DNA of 64,000 nucleotides. Origin: Alphaproteobacteria bacterium (GTDB taxonomy: Bacteria; Pseudomonadota; Alphaproteobacteria; Micropepsales; Micropepsaceae). Each line of letters opens with the position of its first letter. The first letter of the stretch is position 1. Both the position numbers and the translations under genes were made by a program. Positions 1 through 7,811 of the stretch are shown here, piece after piece. The notes beneath the pieces were generated by a model, which had not been told where the DNA came from, made no database searches, and saw only the letters and a list, made by a program, of their open reading frames with translations. The DNA lies in assembly GCA_947474565.1 (NCBI GenBank), contig CANJIS010000004.1:1-64000 (forward strand), given 5' to 3'.

Positions 1-83
1 ATCGATTTACCCTGTGACGTCGCCACCTCTATTTGCCTCAGCAGTGTCACTATCTGCTCCGGCGTCGGTCTTTTCTTCGGCAT
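1..83 (-). mobile_element. IS3-family transposase OrfA, N-terminal part, runs off the left edge
   Basis: Reading leftwards from an ATG at 83-81, the minus strand encodes MPKKRPTPEQIVTLL and continues in frame to the window edge. This is the characteristic N-terminus of IS3-family OrfA, a helix-turn-helix protein that begins M-P-K/R-K-R-x-T/K-P-E-E/Q-I. A good ribosome-binding site (GGAAAGGAG) lies 7 bases upstream of the ATG. OrfA is normally joined to the DDE transposase OrfB by a -1 frameshift; OrfB would lie outside the window. The assignment rests on about 28 residues, so family is more certain than subgroup. Confidence 0.8.
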
Positions 84-122
84 GTCCAAGCTCCTTTCCA
101 AGCCAATTTCTATCAATTCGCT

Positions 123-148
123 TGGTACAAAAAGAGCCGGGCAGGTCA
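123..148 (-). repeat. Probable terminal inverted repeat (left end) of the IS3-type element
   Basis: About 65 bases upstream of OrfA the minus strand reads TGACCTGCCCGGCTC followed by TTTTTGTACCA. IS3-family ends start with TG and have a similar GC-rich then T-rich composition, and the distance to OrfA is typical. The other end is outside the window, so neither the inverted pairing nor the target duplication can be confirmed. A similar stretch, TGGTACAAAA followed by a CCGGCAGG-like core, recurs at 244-267 and may be chance or an older related end. Confidence 0.5.
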
Positions 149-329
149 CATCGCTGGAATATCGACCGCCAGCGCCGCAGGCTTTTATGCCCGTGCCACC
201 CCATCTGGATGGAACGCCAGCTATGCAGTAGTCTCACTCACCCTGGTACAAAATATCCGGCAGGCCATTCTGGGCGCCGTTTCTTTTGGCGCGGCGCGCC
301 AAAAGAAATTCTCCGATGGGGATATCTGA
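149..329 (+). pseudogene. 3' remnant of an unidentified gene interrupted by the IS element
   Basis: From the inferred IS end an open frame runs to TGA at 327-329, and that stop directly abuts the GTG start of the next gene (TGAGTG). This arrangement is typical of co-transcribed genes. About 59 residues remain, with a hydrophobic stretch (YAVVSLTLVQ) and a basic tail (AARQKKFSDGDI). I do not recognise the family. The reading is that the IS inserted into this gene and removed its 5' part from view. It could also be a chance open frame in non-coding DNA. Confidence 0.35.
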
Positions 330-1301
330 GTGAAAGACACCATCCTCGTCACGGGTGTGGACAGCAAGTTTTTCCTCATGGCTTGCTTGCTGTATCAATC
401 CATCAAGCCGACCTCCGCCGCGGAGAATTTCTTCGTTCTCGATTTCGGTCTGAAGGAAGAAGAAAAATCATTCTTCCGAAGCAAGGGCATCCTGGTGGAT
501 GCGCCAGGCGCCATTGGGGACCCGCATCCCTGGGCCTTGAAGGCAATGCTCCATGATTATGTCGCCAACCTTCAGCCTTCCTCGAACATCATCTGGATCG
601 ATAGCGACATTCTCGTAAACGGGAATTTCGGAACGGCGCTGCGGGGTTTACTGGACGAGATGGCAAACGGGCAGGTCGCCGTCGCGGCATCGCCCGAAAT
701 GAAAACCGGCGACTTTGTTTCCCGGTTTTCCAATCTCAATATTTGGCCCTTCATCCGGGCGCTGACGGAGCGCAAACTTCCGCTGGACGCTGATTACTAT
801 AATTCCGGCTTTGTCATTTTCCGGTCGGTGGCTTTTCTCAAGGCGTGGAGAGATCTGGCGAAAGCCACGCCCTTCCACGCGCTGTTCGACCAGAATATTT
901 TCAACCTCGTGGTCCAGGGCGGCGTTCGCATCCTGTCCTTGCCCCGGCGCGTCTGGAATTTTCACGCCAGCGATTTTGACGAGGAATTTTCCGGAGAGGA
1001 ACCGATGGTCCTGCATGTGACCTCGCACAGGCCCGAACATTACAAGGTTCATGCGTGCGGATTCACGGGCGCGCAAAATGACTGCTATGAACTGCGGCTG
1101 TTAAACGCCAGGCACTTTCTGGACTATCAATTCCAAGTTCTTGAGAAATTTGTCTCGTCCGAAAAGGCCGCACTTTGCGCGTCCGGTTTGCTTCCGCCCG
1201 ATCTGCCCGAGGGCAAATTCTTTGTGGAGTGGAACATCCCCGGCGATCAGTCTTGCCCCTGCCAGTCCGGCAAGCCTTATGCAGATTGCCATGCCGCTTA
1301 G
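330..1301 (+). CDS. GT-A (GT8-like) glycosyltransferase with C-terminal SEC-C zinc motif
   Basis: This 323-residue cytoplasmic protein looks like a nucleotide-sugar glycosyltransferase. Near residue 90 it has hydrophobic-WIDSDILVNG, a DxD metal-binding motif. Further on, YYNSGFVIFR matches the N-S-G segment common in GT8-like enzymes. The last residues, CPCQSGKPYADCH, form a SEC-C motif (CxCxSGKxxxxCH), a small zinc-binding module best known from the SecA tail. GTG start directly after the upstream stop with a GGGGAT Shine-Dalgarno; no alternative ATG precedes the conserved start of the fold. A second, distantly related glycosyltransferase at 19579-20382 ends in the same module. Donor and acceptor are unknown. 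Confidence 0.7.
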   Translation: MKDTILVTGVDSKFFLMACLLYQSIKPTSAAENFFVLDFGLKEEEKSFFRSKGILVDAPGAIGDPHPWALKAMLHDYVANLQPSSNIIWIDSDILVNGNFGTALRGLLDEMANGQVAVAASPEMKTGDFVSRFSNLNIWPFIRALTERKLPLDADYYNSGFVIFRSVAFLKAWRDLAKATPFHALFDQNIFNLVVQGGVRILSLPRRVWNFHASDFDEEFSGEEPMVLHVTSHRPEHYKVHACGFTGAQNDCYELRLLNARHFLDYQFQVLEKFVSSEKAALCASGLLPPDLPEGKFFVEWNIPGDQSCPCQSGKPYADCHAA

Positions 1302-1327
1302 CGCACAGGTTTTGTGACAGTTCTGTT

Positions 1328-1355
1328 TTGAATTGCCAATTTAATGCTGTAATCA
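1328..1355 (+). promoter_or_regulatory. Possible sigma-70-type promoter for the DUF2490 gene
   Basis: TTGAAT at 1328-1333 and TAATCA at 1350-1355 are separated by 16 bases, in the only sizeable AT-rich stretch of the 133-base gap after the glycosyltransferase. The -10 match is weak. Confidence 0.3.
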
Positions 1356-1440
1356 GAGGGTTATGTGCCAGGCAGGAGTCTTCTGGTCTCATCAATAATA
1401 ACAAGACGGCCCTGTTTTCCCTTAGCCAACGGAGTTGAGA

Positions 1441-2124
1441 GTGGTTCATAAGTTTCGCTTGGCGCTGACGGCTGCCGCCCTGCTCATCGCGAACATGTCC
1501 GCGGCGTCCGCCACCCAGAATGACGCGCAAGGCTGGCTGAACGTCACCTATCAGGGACATATTTCAGACCATTGGATGGGCTGGGCAGAAATCCAGGGCC
1601 GTTTTGGCGAAGATATTGGCCGACTGTCGCAACTCCTCATTCGTCCCGGGCTCGGCTATGAGATTCAGCCGGGCCTGACGGTGTGGGCCGGTTATGCCCG
1701 CGTTGAATCCATTACGGCCGCGTCCCAGATCGGTGAAAACCGTATCTGGCAGCAAGTGGTATGGTCACCGGGAAAAATATTCGACGGCACCTTCACCACC
1801 CGCATGCGGCTTGAGGAACGATTTCAATCCAACGGCAACAGCACGGGCTGGCGCGTTCGCCAATGGTTTAGGTATGAGCGGCCTTTCCAGCCGGGTGGAG
1901 ATATCTCTCTCGTGGCGACCAGTGAAACATTTTTCGCGATCAACAACACCGATTGGGGCGCGCGGGGCGGCTTCGATCAGACTCGAAACTTTATCGGTAT
2001 CGGCATGCCCGATTTTTTGAACGCGCGTTTGGAGGTTGGTTATTTAAATCAGTACATCAACCGGATTGGCCCGAATGACCGGTCCAATCACATCATATCC
2101 ATTTCGCTTCTCGGCAGGTTCTAG
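1441..2124 (+). CDS. DUF2490-family outer-membrane beta-barrel protein
   Basis: About 227 residues with a Sec signal peptide (LALTAAALLIANMSAASA, cleavage after ASA) followed by repeated amphipathic strands and a C-terminal aromatic residue (ISISLLGRF), as expected of an outer-membrane barrel. The order of motifs (GWLNVTYQG, WAEIQGRF, LLIRPGLGYEI, RMRLEERF, WRVRQWFRY, YLNQYIN) fits DUF2490, a family of unknown function. I chose GTG at 1441 over TTG at 1435 because GGAG at 1431-1434 is correctly spaced only for the GTG. It is followed after 15 bases by the cysteine-cluster gene. Confidence 0.8.
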   Translation: MVHKFRLALTAAALLIANMSAASATQNDAQGWLNVTYQGHISDHWMGWAEIQGRFGEDIGRLSQLLIRPGLGYEIQPGLTVWAGYARVESITAASQIGENRIWQQVVWSPGKIFDGTFTTRMRLEERFQSNGNSTGWRVRQWFRYERPFQPGGDISLVATSETFFAINNTDWGARGGFDQTRNFIGIGMPDFLNARLEVGYLNQYINRIGPNDRSNHIISISLLGRF

Positions 2125-2139
2125 TCTTTCGGGTGCGCC

Positions 2140-2706
2140 ATGCCTGAAAATGATCCCCGTCTGGTCCCAGACCGCACCTGCGGGGAATGCAGCGTCTGCT
2201 GCCAGGCGCTGTGGATTGATGAGCCGGAGCTGAAAAAGCAGCCGGGGATTCTCTGTTCCAATTGCCTGCCGGGCAAGGGCTGCCAGATCTACGCGACAAG
2301 GCCGCCCATCTGCCGCAACTGGCATTGCGAATGGCGCAAGATGGATGCGTTCGGTCCCGAATGGCTGCCCGACCAAAGCAAAATCCTGATCGGCGAAACC
2401 ACCACCAACATTCCGCCCCAGTTCCAGCAAAAGGGCCTGCGGTTTGATCTGAATGGCGATGCGCGCGATCAAATCGCGTGGTCACCGCTGGTCTTCACCC
2501 TGTTTGATTCAATCGAGGCGGGTGTACCGGTGTTTCTGTCCGTTCCCGCTGCGCCCGGTTACAAAGGCGGGCAGGTGTTCCTGAACAGCCATGTGGGAAT
2601 CGCTTCGGCTGTTGCGGCGCAGGATTTTGAAGGCTTTGGCCTGTTTCTTGTCGAAGCCGTTGAAGCCTGCATCCGTCACCCGCGCGAATGGGTTGAATCC
2701 CGCTAG
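2140..2706 (+). CDS. YkgJ-like cysteine-cluster protein
   Basis: 188 residues. The N-terminal half contains a cysteine cluster, CGECSVCC, then CSNC, GCQIYATRPPICR and HC. This is the pattern of the zinc- or iron-chelating YkgJ/UPF0153 family, whose exact function is unknown. The C-terminal half (about 100-188) has no recognisable motif. It probably shares a transcript with the preceding outer-membrane gene. Its 3' end overlaps the convergent glycerate kinase gene by 4 bases. Confidence 0.75.
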   Translation: MPENDPRLVPDRTCGECSVCCQALWIDEPELKKQPGILCSNCLPGKGCQIYATRPPICRNWHCEWRKMDAFGPEWLPDQSKILIGETTTNIPPQFQQKGLRFDLNGDARDQIAWSPLVFTLFDSIEAGVPVFLSVPAAPGYKGGQVFLNSHVGIASAVAAQDFEGFGLFLVEAVEACIRHPREWVESR

Positions 2707-3797
2707 ATGAGCGGAATTGTCGCCGCTGTCCGCTCCAGATTTTCCGCCGTTGCTGCCAGCATCTCTTTCAGGGATGGATTCCCGTCATTGATGACATAGG
2801 CGGCTTTCAGACCGATGGCTTTGATCTCGGCCTGGCTGGCATCCAGTTTTCCGCACAGCGCCACCACCGGCGTTTTGCCGGCGTGGCTGCAGACACCGGA
2901 AATCAATTTTCCCTGCGCGCTCTGACCGTCAATGCGGCCTTCCCCGGTGATGATCAGATCGGCTTTGGCCGCCGCGTCATCGAAGTCCACCATCTCCATC
3001 ACCATGTCCACGCCGCGCCGCAGGCGGCCATTCATGAACGCCAATGCGCCAAATCCCAGTCCGCCCGCCGCACCCGCGCCTGGGGTGTCGCCAAGGCCGC
3101 CTCCGTTCACCAGCTGCGCGATATGGCGCAGCGCGTCGTCCAGAAAGGTGAGGCTTTCATCGGTGCCGCCTTTTTGCCGGCCATAGGTCCAGGATGCGCC
3201 CTTGGGTCCGTAAAGCGGATTGGTGACGTCGCACAGCACGTCCACCTGGGCGAACGGTATCGCCGCCGGCGGCACGATGTGGATAATGTCTTTCAGCGTG
3301 CCACCCATCGGTTTGACGGCCAAGCCCGCTGCATCCAGGAATTGCCAGCCCAGCGCCGCCGCCGCGCCCGCACCGGCATCATTGGTGGCGCTGCCGCCAA
3401 TGGCGAGCAGCATCCGCCGCACGCCGCGTGCCGCCGCATCGGCCAGCAACTGTCCCGTGCCATAGGTCGAAGTCTTCAGCGGATCGCGCTCGGCCTCGGT
3501 CAGAAGCTCCAGCCCCGAGGCCTTGGCCATTTCCACCAGCGCGGTTTGACCGTCGCCGGAAATGCCATAGCGCGCCTCCACCGGCCGCCCCAGCGGGTCT
3601 TCCACCGTCACTGCAACCGGGCGCAACGCCAGCGCCCGGCGCAGAACCTCCAGCACGCCTTCGCCGCCATCCGACAGCGGCATCTCGGTAATGACCGCTT
3701 CAGGATGAGCGCGCGTGATGCCTCTGGCGATGGCGTGGCAAACCTCGGCCGCGGGCAATGCGTCCTTGAAAGAATCGCAGGCGATTAAAACCAGCAT
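2703..3797 (-). CDS. Glycerate kinase (GarK/GlxK family)
   Basis: 364 residues, the usual length of family 1 glycerate kinases, which phosphorylate D-glycerate with ATP in glycolate/glyoxylate and serine metabolism. Visible family motifs are the N-terminal IACDSFKDALPAAEV, MPLSDGGEGVLEVL, GLELLTEAERDPLKTSTYGTGQLL, IGGSATNDAGAG and GEGRIDGQSAQGKL. It lies 34 bases downstream of the response-regulator gene on the same strand, so it may be read from that transcript. The product (2- or 3-phosphoglycerate) cannot be told from the sequence. Confidence 0.9.
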   Translation of the reverse strand: MLVLIACDSFKDALPAAEVCHAIARGITRAHPEAVITEMPLSDGGEGVLEVLRRALALRPVAVTVEDPLGRPVEARYGISGDGQTALVEMAKASGLELLTEAERDPLKTSTYGTGQLLADAAARGVRRMLLAIGGSATNDAGAGAAAALGWQFLDAAGLAVKPMGGTLKDIIHIVPPAAIPFAQVDVLCDVTNPLYGPKGASWTYGRQKGGTDESLTFLDDALRHIAQLVNGGGLGDTPGAGAAGGLGFGALAFMNGRLRRGVDMVMEMVDFDDAAAKADLIITGEGRIDGQSAQGKLISGVCSHAGKTPVVALCGKLDASQAEIKAIGLKAAYVINDGNPSLKEMLAATAENLERTAATIPLI

Positions 3798-3831
3798 CTG
3801 TCCGCGAATGCCTTTACGTAATGCGGTTTAT

Positions 3832-4452
3832 TTAAGTAATGCCCTGGCCGATGGCGATGCGGATCAGATCGGCGGTCTGCGACACGCCCAGCTTGTCCTT
3901 GATACGCGAAAGCGTGTTCGCCACCGTCTTGTAGGCAACCCCTAAGGCTTCGGCGATCTGCGACAGACTTTTGCCGTCTGCCAGCAGCCGCAGAATTTCC
4001 ATGTCACGCTGGGTGAGGGGGCGCAGATAGGCGTCTTCCTCGCCGCCGCGATTGCCCAGTTCCTGCGCGATGTCGCGCTCAATGGCGGTGCCGCCCTTCA
4101 GCACACTATCAATCGCTTCCAGCAATTCCTCTGGCGCGGCGTTCTTGCTGATATAACCGCGTGCGCCTGCTTCCATGGCGCGGCTGGCATAAACGGCCTC
4201 GGTGTGCTGCGAGAACACCAACACCTTCAGGCCCGCATGGGCCGCCAGAACCCGGCGCAACAATTCCAGCCCGCCCAGGCCCGGCAGGTTCAAATCCAGA
4301 ATCAGAAGATCGAACGCCTGGCTTCGCAGCGTCGCCCGCGCGGCTTCTCCGGTGGCGGTCTCTTTCAGATTCAGGTTGGGCCTGTCCGCCAGCAATTTGC
4401 GAATGCCCGAACGAACAATGGCGTGGTCTTCAACCAAAAGAATGTCTGTCAT
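3832..4452 (-). CDS. NarL/FixJ-family response regulator
   Basis: 206 residues: an N-terminal receiver (ILLVEDH acidic pocket, phosphoacceptor Asp53 in LLILDLNLPG, conserved Lys in ISKNAAPEE) and a C-terminal LuxR-type helix-turn-helix (LTQRDMEILRLLADGKSLSQIAEAL). The start is the ATG at 4452, which overlaps the TGA of the upstream kinase (ATGA), so the two are translationally coupled. An upstream in-frame ATG would add 13 residues that do not belong to the receiver fold. The partner is the histidine kinase at 4449-5768; the signal and target genes are unknown. Confidence 0.9.
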   Translation of the reverse strand: MTDILLVEDHAIVRSGIRKLLADRPNLNLKETATGEAARATLRSQAFDLLILDLNLPGLGGLELLRRVLAAHAGLKVLVFSQHTEAVYASRAMEAGARGYISKNAAPEELLEAIDSVLKGGTAIERDIAQELGNRGGEEDAYLRPLTQRDMEILRLLADGKSLSQIAEALGVAYKTVANTLSRIKDKLGVSQTADLIRIAIGQGIT

Positions 4453-5768
4453 GCGTCTTCCATTTCCTTGACGTTGCGCGCCCCCGCGCACGGTAAAATT
4501 GCTCGTACCCGTACCCCGTGAACGCGATGCTCCACCGCAAATTCCCCGTTCAGGGCGCGTACCCGTTCTTCCATGCCCTTCAGCCCCATGCCATCGCGGT
4601 TCTGGCCGGCGGTAAAGCCCGCGCCGTCATCTTCGATGGTGAGGTGAATGTCGCTTCCATCCTCGCGCAACTGAATGCGGATGGCATGGGGGCGGCCATG
4701 CCGCACCGCATTGCTCATGCTTTCCTGTACGACACGATAGGCGACTTCTTCGCCCCGGCGATCAAGCTTCAGCCCCGATGCAATCTTGCGTTCGAAGCTG
4801 ATATCGGGATGGCGCTGTTTCCAGAACGCAATCAGGTCGTCAATCGCGGTCTCCAGTCCGAAATCCAGGCCGTTCACCGGCTTCAACTGGCGCAGGATGT
4901 TTTTAACGTGCCGCTGAATATGCAGTGTGGCTTCGCGAATGGCGCTGGCGCGCTCTTTGGTCCGGGGTTGGCCGGATTTGGCGATGGCGTCGGCATCCAC
5001 TTGAATGGCAAAAAGATACGGGCCCACTTCGTCATGCAGGTCGCGGGCAATTTCTGCCCGCTCTTCGTCCTGCAGACTGAGAATCTGCTCCTGCAACCGC
5101 TGGTTCTTTTTGGCGTAAGAGGAAAGCCGCTCCGCCATATGATTAAAACCTTCCACCAGCGGCACGAAGTCCGGCCCGCCGCCGGGCGCGATGCGGGTTT
5201 CGTAATCGCCGTCGGAAATGGTGCGCAGCCCGCTCTGGAAGCGGCGGAAGAAGCGCAACGAATGTTCCACCGCCAGCCACACGCAGACCAGAGTGATGGC
5301 GGAGAACAGCAGCATGGCGCCGAAAGCGTCGCGCAGGAACTGCCAGGTCAGGGCAGCCTGGTTGGCCGGATCGCTTTTCAGCAGCAAGGTGCAGGGATAG
5401 CCCGGCAGCGGCAGGTTCATGCGCACCGTCATCGGCGGCGGCGCGACCAGCTTGGTGAACCAGCCGGGCGCGTGCGTTGCTTCCTGCCCCAGGCTCGAGG
5501 CGGCCACCACTTTGTTTTTTTCATTGAACAGATAGGCGCGCAGGTTGCGGTGGCCATCGATGCTGGCGATGACCTGCCGCACGGTCACGTCATGCTCCAG
5601 GTCGCTTGCCAGGGTGACGCGGATAGCATGTTCGGTGACGCGGAACGACGACGCGATTTCGTTCTGCGCTTCGGTGCGGGCCTGCCAGAACAACACCGCC
5701 CCGCCCAAGACCAAAGTCAGAACTAGGGAGGCGGCGATGGAAAGAATGAGGCGCAGCTTGAGCGACAT
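4449..5768 (-). CDS. Membrane sensor histidine kinase, HisKA_3 (NarX-like) type
   Basis: 439 residues. One transmembrane helix at about 8-28, a periplasmic sensor region to about 145, a second helix at about 150-172, a HAMP linker, then a HisKA_3 dimerisation domain with phosphoacceptor His245 in ARDLHDEVGPYL, and a HATPase_c domain (VVQESMSNAVRHG, EDDGAGF, GMGLKGMEERV). This architecture pairs with NarL-type regulators, and the regulator gene overlaps its stop codon. The ligand of the short periplasmic domain is unknown. Confidence 0.9.
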   Translation of the reverse strand: MSLKLRLILSIAASLVLTLVLGGAVLFWQARTEAQNEIASSFRVTEHAIRVTLASDLEHDVTVRQVIASIDGHRNLRAYLFNEKNKVVAASSLGQEATHAPGWFTKLVAPPPMTVRMNLPLPGYPCTLLLKSDPANQAALTWQFLRDAFGAMLLFSAITLVCVWLAVEHSLRFFRRFQSGLRTISDGDYETRIAPGGGPDFVPLVEGFNHMAERLSSYAKKNQRLQEQILSLQDEERAEIARDLHDEVGPYLFAIQVDADAIAKSGQPRTKERASAIREATLHIQRHVKNILRQLKPVNGLDFGLETAIDDLIAFWKQRHPDISFERKIASGLKLDRRGEEVAYRVVQESMSNAVRHGRPHAIRIQLREDGSDIHLTIEDDGAGFTAGQNRDGMGLKGMEERVRALNGEFAVEHRVHGVRVRAILPCAGARNVKEMEDA

Positions 5769-5893
5769 GCGCCCAGCCTATCGCGAATAGCTCGGGAAAT
5801 CTTCCCCAACTCGGAATTTCAGAGCTTGATTTCCAAGCTGCAGACCACCCCTTCGGGGCGGAAATCGAAGCAGGAATGGCCTTGCTCCTGCTG

Positions 5894-7177
5894 CTAGGCT
5901 CTTTCGATCAGGCTTGAGCCAAAGCCCTTGCGCTGGGGCGCACCCACTTGCGGCCCGCCAATTTCGCGCCATGCCAAGGTGAGCACACGCCCGCTCTGGC
6001 CGCGGCGAACATGCCAGTTCAAGTCCACCGTGCCGTCGTCATTGGAAAGGGCGCCATACTTCACGGCATTGGTGGCCGGTTCGTGCAGCGCCATCGCCAG
6101 AAGCAGCGCCTGGTTAGCGGTCAGGATCAAATCGTCGCCATTCAAGGTGAAACGCGTGTGGCTGTTTTCCTGAAACGGCGCCAGCGCCTGCTCGAAAATG
6201 CCGCGGGCCGAGACCTGGTCCCAGTCATGCTGCGTGAGAAGATCATGCGCGCGGGACAAGGAGCGCAGCCGTCCGGCAAACGCATCGCGTTCCACCTTGG
6301 GCCCGTCGCGGAAGGTCTGCGCCGCGATGGCCTGGACTGTGCCCAGCGTGTTTTTCACCCGGTGTTTGATCTCGTGCAGCAGCAATTCGCGCCCTTCTTC
6401 GGCGCGCTTCCTGTCGGTGATGTCGCGGGCGATCTTGGACGCGCCCACAACCTGGCCGGCGGCATTCTTCACCGGTGAAACGGTGAGCGAAACATTCAGC
6501 GGCGTACCGTCCTTGCGCTGGCGGATGGTCTCATAGTGGTCGACGCGCTGGCCGCGGCGGATGCGCTCAATAATCCCCGGCTCTTCGTCCAGCCGGTCGC
6601 CCGGGATCAGCACCGAAACGTGACGGCCCACCACTTCTTCGGCGGTCCAGCCAAAGACGCGCACCGCGCCCTTGTTCCAGCTGCGGATCATGCCGTTCAA
6701 GTCTTTGGAGATGATGGCGTCGTCCGAAGATACCACGATGGCGGCGAAATGGCCGTTGATATGTTCGACCTGATTGCGATCGGTGACATCGAGCAGCACA
6801 TTCAAACCGCCGATGACATTGCCGTGGACGTCTTTCCACGCGGTAGGATGCGGCGTGAAAACGACACGGCTGCCGTCAGGACGCTCCAGCACAGCTTCCG
6901 CGCCGCGCACCGCCTCGCCGGTCTTCAGAGTTTGCGCCATTGGACATTCGTCATGGGCCATGGCGCGGCCGTCCGGCCAAAACAGCTTGTGGGAACCGCA
7001 CGAGAATTCTTCGCCCAGATGCGGGCGGCGTCCCCAAAGTTCCACGGCAGCTTCATTGAAGCCGGTGATGCGGCCTTCCGCGTCGGTGGTATAGGCCGCA
7101 AAAGGCAACGCCCGGAGCACATCCATAGCGTCGGGCATATAGTGTGGTGCCGCCTCGGATACTAGGTGCAGGGACAT
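5894..7177 (-). CDS. PAS-PAS HWE-family sensor histidine kinase, with premature amber stop
   Basis: About 427 soluble residues: a first PAS domain (about 20-125, AAYTTDAEGRITGFNEAA), a second PAS/PAC (about 140-260, IISKDLNGMIRSWNKGAVRVFGW), then the HWE/HisKA_2 phosphoacceptor region (LLHEIKHRVKNTLGTVQAIA) and an HWE ATPase domain (LHEPATNAVKYGALS, WREIGGP, GFGSSLIERA). TAG at 5896-5894 ends it right after IERA. The same frame then continues for 24 codons with typical family C-terminal residues (FDFRPEGVVCSLEI) to TGA at 5821-5819. Relatives usually have Leu at the TAG site, so a TTG to TAG change is the simplest explanation. I chose ATG at 7177 because GGAAGGGCGGC precedes it. Confidence 0.85.
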   Translation of the reverse strand: MSLHLVSEAAPHYMPDAMDVLRALPFAAYTTDAEGRITGFNEAAVELWGRRPHLGEEFSCGSHKLFWPDGRAMAHDECPMAQTLKTGEAVRGAEAVLERPDGSRVVFTPHPTAWKDVHGNVIGGLNVLLDVTDRNQVEHINGHFAAIVVSSDDAIISKDLNGMIRSWNKGAVRVFGWTAEEVVGRHVSVLIPGDRLDEEPGIIERIRRGQRVDHYETIRQRKDGTPLNVSLTVSPVKNAAGQVVGASKIARDITDRKRAEEGRELLLHEIKHRVKNTLGTVQAIAAQTFRDGPKVERDAFAGRLRSLSRAHDLLTQHDWDQVSARGIFEQALAPFQENSHTRFTLNGDDLILTANQALLLAMALHEPATNAVKYGALSNDDGTVDLNWHVRRGQSGRVLTLAWREIGGPQVGAPQRKGFGSSLIERA

Positions 7178-7328
7178 GCCGCCCTTCCACAAACATCCAT
7201 GCGCGAAACCGCATCTTTCGCTTGCCAGCCGGACATAGCGGCGGCAAGGTAGGAATTGTGCTGCGGCAAGGACTTATTGGAAATTCGGCTCATGGCCCCG
7301 TGATGCTCTTGGTCTGCCCCATGTTCGC

Positions 7329-7353
7329 AACGCCACACCTGAGAATAAGTTCC
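7329..7353 (-). promoter_or_regulatory. EcfG (general stress response sigma factor) promoter for the HWE kinase
   Basis: On the minus strand GGAAC is followed by exactly 16 bases and CGTT, a full match to the alphaproteobacterial EcfG consensus GGAAC-N16/17-CGTT. It points at the HWE kinase start at 7177, implying a leader of about 145 bases. Confidence 0.65.
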
Positions 7354-7380
7354 CGCATGTCGATTGGCCGATCAAAACAC

Positions 7381-7405
7381 GGAACAAACAGAGTCCGGGT
7401 CGGTT
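7381..7405 (+). promoter_or_regulatory. EcfG-like promoter for the single-domain response regulator
   Basis: GGAAC at 7381-7385, 16 bases, then GGTT at 7402-7405: one mismatch from the EcfG consensus. It points at the response regulator start at 7434, giving a leader of about 20 bases. It is divergent from the full-consensus site at 7329-7353. Confidence 0.55.
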
Positions 7406-7433
7406 CGGTTTATGTGGCTGATACAGTTGGAAA

Positions 7434-7811
7434 ATGTCGAAATTAATCGGGTTGGTCGTTGAGGATGAATGGCTGCTCCGGCTGGAGCTGGCCGAGGAGC
7501 TCTCGGGTGCGGGCTGGCAGGTCCGGGAAGCCGCTACAGGCGACGAGGCCCTGAAGGTTCTCAGTCAAATTCAAGCGGACGGCGCGGGCCTGGATTTTCT
7601 GGTAACCGATATTCGTCTGGGCGGACTGGTGGACGGTTGGGATGTGGCGGAAGCCTGCCGCAAAATCTGGCCCCAGCTTCCCGTGATTTACGTTTCCGCC
7701 AACCCCATCGTCGAGAAAAGACGAGTCGAGGGCAGCGCGTTTCTTTCCAAGCCAGTGGAAGTGGAACAGCTTCTTTCCGAATGTCGCCGGTTGACCGGAG
7801 ATGGCGCCTGA
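7434..7811 (+). CDS. Single-domain response regulator (CheY-like)
   Basis: 125 residues consisting only of a receiver domain: acidic pocket VVEDEWL, phosphoacceptor Asp59 in FLVTDIRLGG, the T/S position in VIYVSANP and the conserved Lys in FLSKPVE. There is no output domain, so it acts through protein contacts or as a phosphate sink. It is divergent from the HWE kinase at 5894-7177 across a 256-base region with EcfG-type promoters both ways, an arrangement common for HWE kinase partners. Its 3' end overlaps the next gene by 31 bases. Confidence 0.88.
   Translation: MSKLIGLVVEDEWLLRLELAEELSGAGWQVREAATGDEALKVLSQIQADGAGLDFLVTDIRLGGLVDGWDVAEACRKIWPQLPVIYVSANPIVEKRRVEGSAFLSKPVEVEQLLSECRRLTGDGA

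Noticed and set aside
244-267. Second IS-end-like sequence (TGGTACAAAA with a CCGGCAGG core)
   Set aside because: It resembles the inferred IS end at 123-148 but no transposase start follows at the matching distance, so I did not call a second element.
5034-5036. Possible inactive kinase at 4449-5768
   Set aside because: The phosphoacceptor His245 and ATPase motifs are intact.
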